From Chloroflexota bacterium (GTDB lineage: Bacteria; Chloroflexota; Dehalococcoidia; Tepidiformales; Tepidiformaceae), in contig JANXYE010000284.1 of the NCBI GenBank assembly GCA_025350285.1, positions 1-15,866 on the forward strand: a DNA stretch of 15,866 nucleotides, read 5' to 3'. Below the pieces are notes generated by a model. That model ran no database searches. It was not told the DNA's origin and saw nothing but the letters and a program-made list of their open reading frames with translations. Of the stretch, positions 15,162 to 15,866 are shown in pieces; the first letter of the stretch is position 1; the number at the start of each line of letters is the position of its first letter. The position numbers and the translations under genes are program-made.

Positions 15162-15440
15162 ATGGACTCACCCGACGCGGACGATCCGGCCGAATCCTTG
15201 CCGGTTCGACGAAACAACGCCGACCTAATCGGAATCATGCGCGGGCGGGTTCGTGTTGATCCGAACGACGACCTCTTTTCGACGGGTGCGTGGATCTCGG
15301 ACGAATGGGGTGATCTCAACGCCCCTGCGGAGGTTCACGCGACCCACGCCCACCTCATCGGGGCTCTCGAGGGACGAATCATCGTGGATCCGGACGACGA
15401 TCTCTCGACCGGGCCGTGGGAGTCAGCCGCCAAGCGCTGA
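15162..15440 (+). CDS. Small protein of two antitoxin-tail motifs, no DNA-binding domain
   Basis: A 92-residue acidic protein with no family I recognise as a whole. Its visible structure is a duplicated motif: residues 20-44 and 63-86 both read LIG-x3-G, then a basic/hydrophobic strand, then DP-x-D-DL and STG-x-W. The same motif ends the Phd-type antitoxin encoded downstream (LIG..., NPDADL, SSGEW). In Phd and YefM proteins the C-terminal tail is the part that wraps the toxin, so this protein looks like two toxin-binding tails joined by an 18-residue linker, without the N-terminal Phd fold. The start is ATG 15162; the frame is open to 15060, but the upstream part shows nothing. No ribosome site is visible. 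That the repeats are conserved in protein more than in DNA supports real coding. Function is inferred only. Confidence 0.6.
   Translation: MDSPDADDPAESLPVRRNNADLIGIMRGRVRVDPNDDLFSTGAWISDEWGDLNAPAEVHATHAHLIGALEGRIIVDPDDDLSTGPWESAAKR
15219..15293 (+). repeat. Tail motif, copy 1 (in the 92-residue protein)
   Basis: Encodes residues 20-44: ADLIGIMRGRV then VDPNDDL, FSTGAW. Aligns without gaps to the antitoxin tail at 15644-15718, and with one deletion to copy 2. Confidence 0.65.
15348..15419 (+). repeat. Tail motif, copy 2 (in the 92-residue protein)
   Basis: Encodes residues 63-86: AHLIGALEGRI then VDPDDDL, STGPW. One residue shorter than copy 1, between DDL and STG. Confidence 0.65.
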
Positions 15441-15476
15441 CCGAGACCGCGACTGGACGCGTGCCTCCGGCCGAAA

Positions 15477-15505
15477 TGGACATGTCAGTCGTCCACTCGC
15501 ATACT
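15477..15505 (+). promoter_or_regulatory. Candidate leaderless promoter of the first antitoxin gene
   Basis: TGGACA (15477-15482), a 17-base spacer and CATACT (15500-15505), ending 6 bases before ATG 15512. There is no ribosome site, so a transcript starting at the ATG is likely. The second antitoxin copy has the same -35 hexamer and spacing. Confidence 0.5.
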
Positions 15506-15511
15506 ACGGCT

Positions 15512-15733
15512 ATGGAAACGATCGCCGCGGCCGAGTTCAAACAGAAGTGCCTCCAGATCCTCGACGAGGTCGGGCCTGAGGGGATCACCATCACGAAGCG
15601 CGGGAAGCCGGTCGCCCGGCTCGTCCCATTCCGCAGGACGCACGGCCATCTCATCGGTTCGATGCGTGGCGAGATCATTTTGAACCCCGACGCCGACCTG
15701 CTCTCATCTGGGGAGTGGCCCGAGGAGCAGTGA
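15512..15733 (+). CDS. Phd/YefM-type antitoxin, solitary
   Basis: A 73-residue protein with the type II antitoxin Phd/YefM fold. METIAAAEFKQKCLQILDEV is followed by GITITKRGKPVARLVPF, the strand and helix pattern that ends in the typical TKRGKPVARLVP. The N-terminal part dimerises and binds DNA in this family; the C-terminal part (45-69: HLIGSMRGEI, NPDADL, SSGEW) would neutralise a toxin. The start at 15512 is chosen because conservation with the next copy begins exactly there; upstream in-frame ATG and GTG codons (15416, 15476, 15482) lie in or before the promoter. No PIN, Doc or RelE-type toxin follows: the next 74 bases have no gene, and then a second antitoxin begins. Its tail is shared with the 92-residue protein 71 bases upstream. 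Confidence 0.85.
   Translation: METIAAAEFKQKCLQILDEVGPEGITITKRGKPVARLVPFRRTHGHLIGSMRGEIILNPDADLLSSGEWPEEQ
15644..15718 (+). repeat. Tail motif, copy 3 (C-terminus of the antitoxin)
   Basis: Encodes residues 45-69 of the antitoxin, with the same LIG-x3-G, (D/N)P-x-x-DL and S(S/T)G-x-W order as the two copies upstream. Confidence 0.65.
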
Positions 15734-15771
15734 AAAAGAAATAAGCAACGAGAGGTTCGGCCGGGAGCGCC

Positions 15772-15800
15772 TGGACATTTCATACGTCTATGAGTAGGAT
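15772..15800 (+). promoter_or_regulatory. Candidate leaderless promoter of the second antitoxin gene
   Basis: TGGACA (15772-15777), a 17-base spacer and TAGGAT (15795-15800), ending 7 bases before ATG 15808. The -35 and spacing are identical to those of the first antitoxin copy, and CGGCT precedes both start codons. Confidence 0.5.
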
Positions 15801-15807
15801 CGGCTGC

Positions 15808-15866
15808 ATGGAAACGATTGCTGCGGCGGAATTCAAACAGAAGTGCCTTCAGATCCTCGATGAAGT
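15808..15866 (+). CDS. Second Phd/YefM-type antitoxin, cut by the window end
   Basis: The first 19 codons plus two bases of a gene whose visible protein is identical to the N-terminus of the antitoxin at 15512. The two DNA stretches differ at 7 of 59 bases, all in third codon positions and all synonymous. This points to an older duplication held under selection for protein sequence, rather than a fresh copy. An in-frame ATG at 15790 could add six residues, but it lies inside the putative promoter and has no counterpart in the other copy. Whether this copy keeps the tail motif or is followed by a toxin lies outside the window. Confidence 0.75.
   Translation, partial: METIAAAEFKQKCLQILDE

Larger units (their letters stand above)
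15512..15866 (+). repeat. Tandem antitoxin gene duplication
   Basis: Direct repeat units begin at 15512 and 15808, 296 bases apart, both on the + strand. The repeated unit seems to include the promoter, since TGGACA, the 17-base spacer and CGGCT before the ATG recur. Confidence 0.7.

Noticed and set aside
15043..15171. 43-residue N-terminal extension of the acyl-CoA dehydrogenase
   Set aside because: It resembles nothing in the family, would cover the palindrome and promoter, and the sequence from MDFKFT matches the normal start.
15416..15511. Longer form of the first antitoxin from GTG 15416
   Set aside because: Conservation with the second copy starts at METIAA, and the extension covers the -35 and -10 boxes.

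Overview
This window is a GC-rich bacterial chromosome segment. Positions 1-12790 hold one co-directional division and cell wall (dcw) cluster on the + strand: the 3' end of ftsI, then murF, mraY, murD, ftsW, murG, murC, murB, ddl, ftsQ, ftsA and ftsZ. Most junctions are ATGA or GTGA stop/start overlaps, so the genes are almost certainly co-transcribed and translationally coupled. A strong intrinsic terminator at 12864-12906 closes the unit. Complete peptidoglycan genes with a GNAT- and acyl-CoA-dehydrogenase-rich flank, the GC content and several sequence signatures (MurD NDSIATS, MurG YLPD in place of HEQN) suggest a Chloroflexota-like lineage. That placement is an inference from memory of family sequences and is tentative.

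The cluster encodes most of the route from UDP-MurNAc to lipid II. MurB makes UDP-MurNAc, MurC, MurD and MurF add L-Ala, D-Glu and the D-Ala-D-Ala made by Ddl, MraY and MurG build lipids I and II, and FtsW with FtsI polymerise and cross-link septal wall. FtsQ, FtsA and FtsZ are divisome components. murE, the diamino-acid-adding ligase usually found between ftsI and murF, is not there.

A convergent - strand pair follows: an acyl-CoA dehydrogenase and, 2 bases after it, a GNAT acetyltransferase. They appear to be driven from a promoter at about 15077-15105 that overlaps a TTACCG-TG-CGGTAA palindrome resembling a TetR-family operator.

The most unusual part is the last ~700 bases on the + strand. 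It holds a 92-residue protein made of two copies of a short acidic motif, a 73-residue Phd/YefM-type antitoxin that ends in the same motif, and the start of a second, near-identical antitoxin cut by the window end. No toxin gene lies between them, and the two antitoxin copies share a -35/-10/ATG layout that implies leaderless transcripts. It looks like an array of toxin-neutralising modules without toxins, including a protein made only of the neutralising tail.
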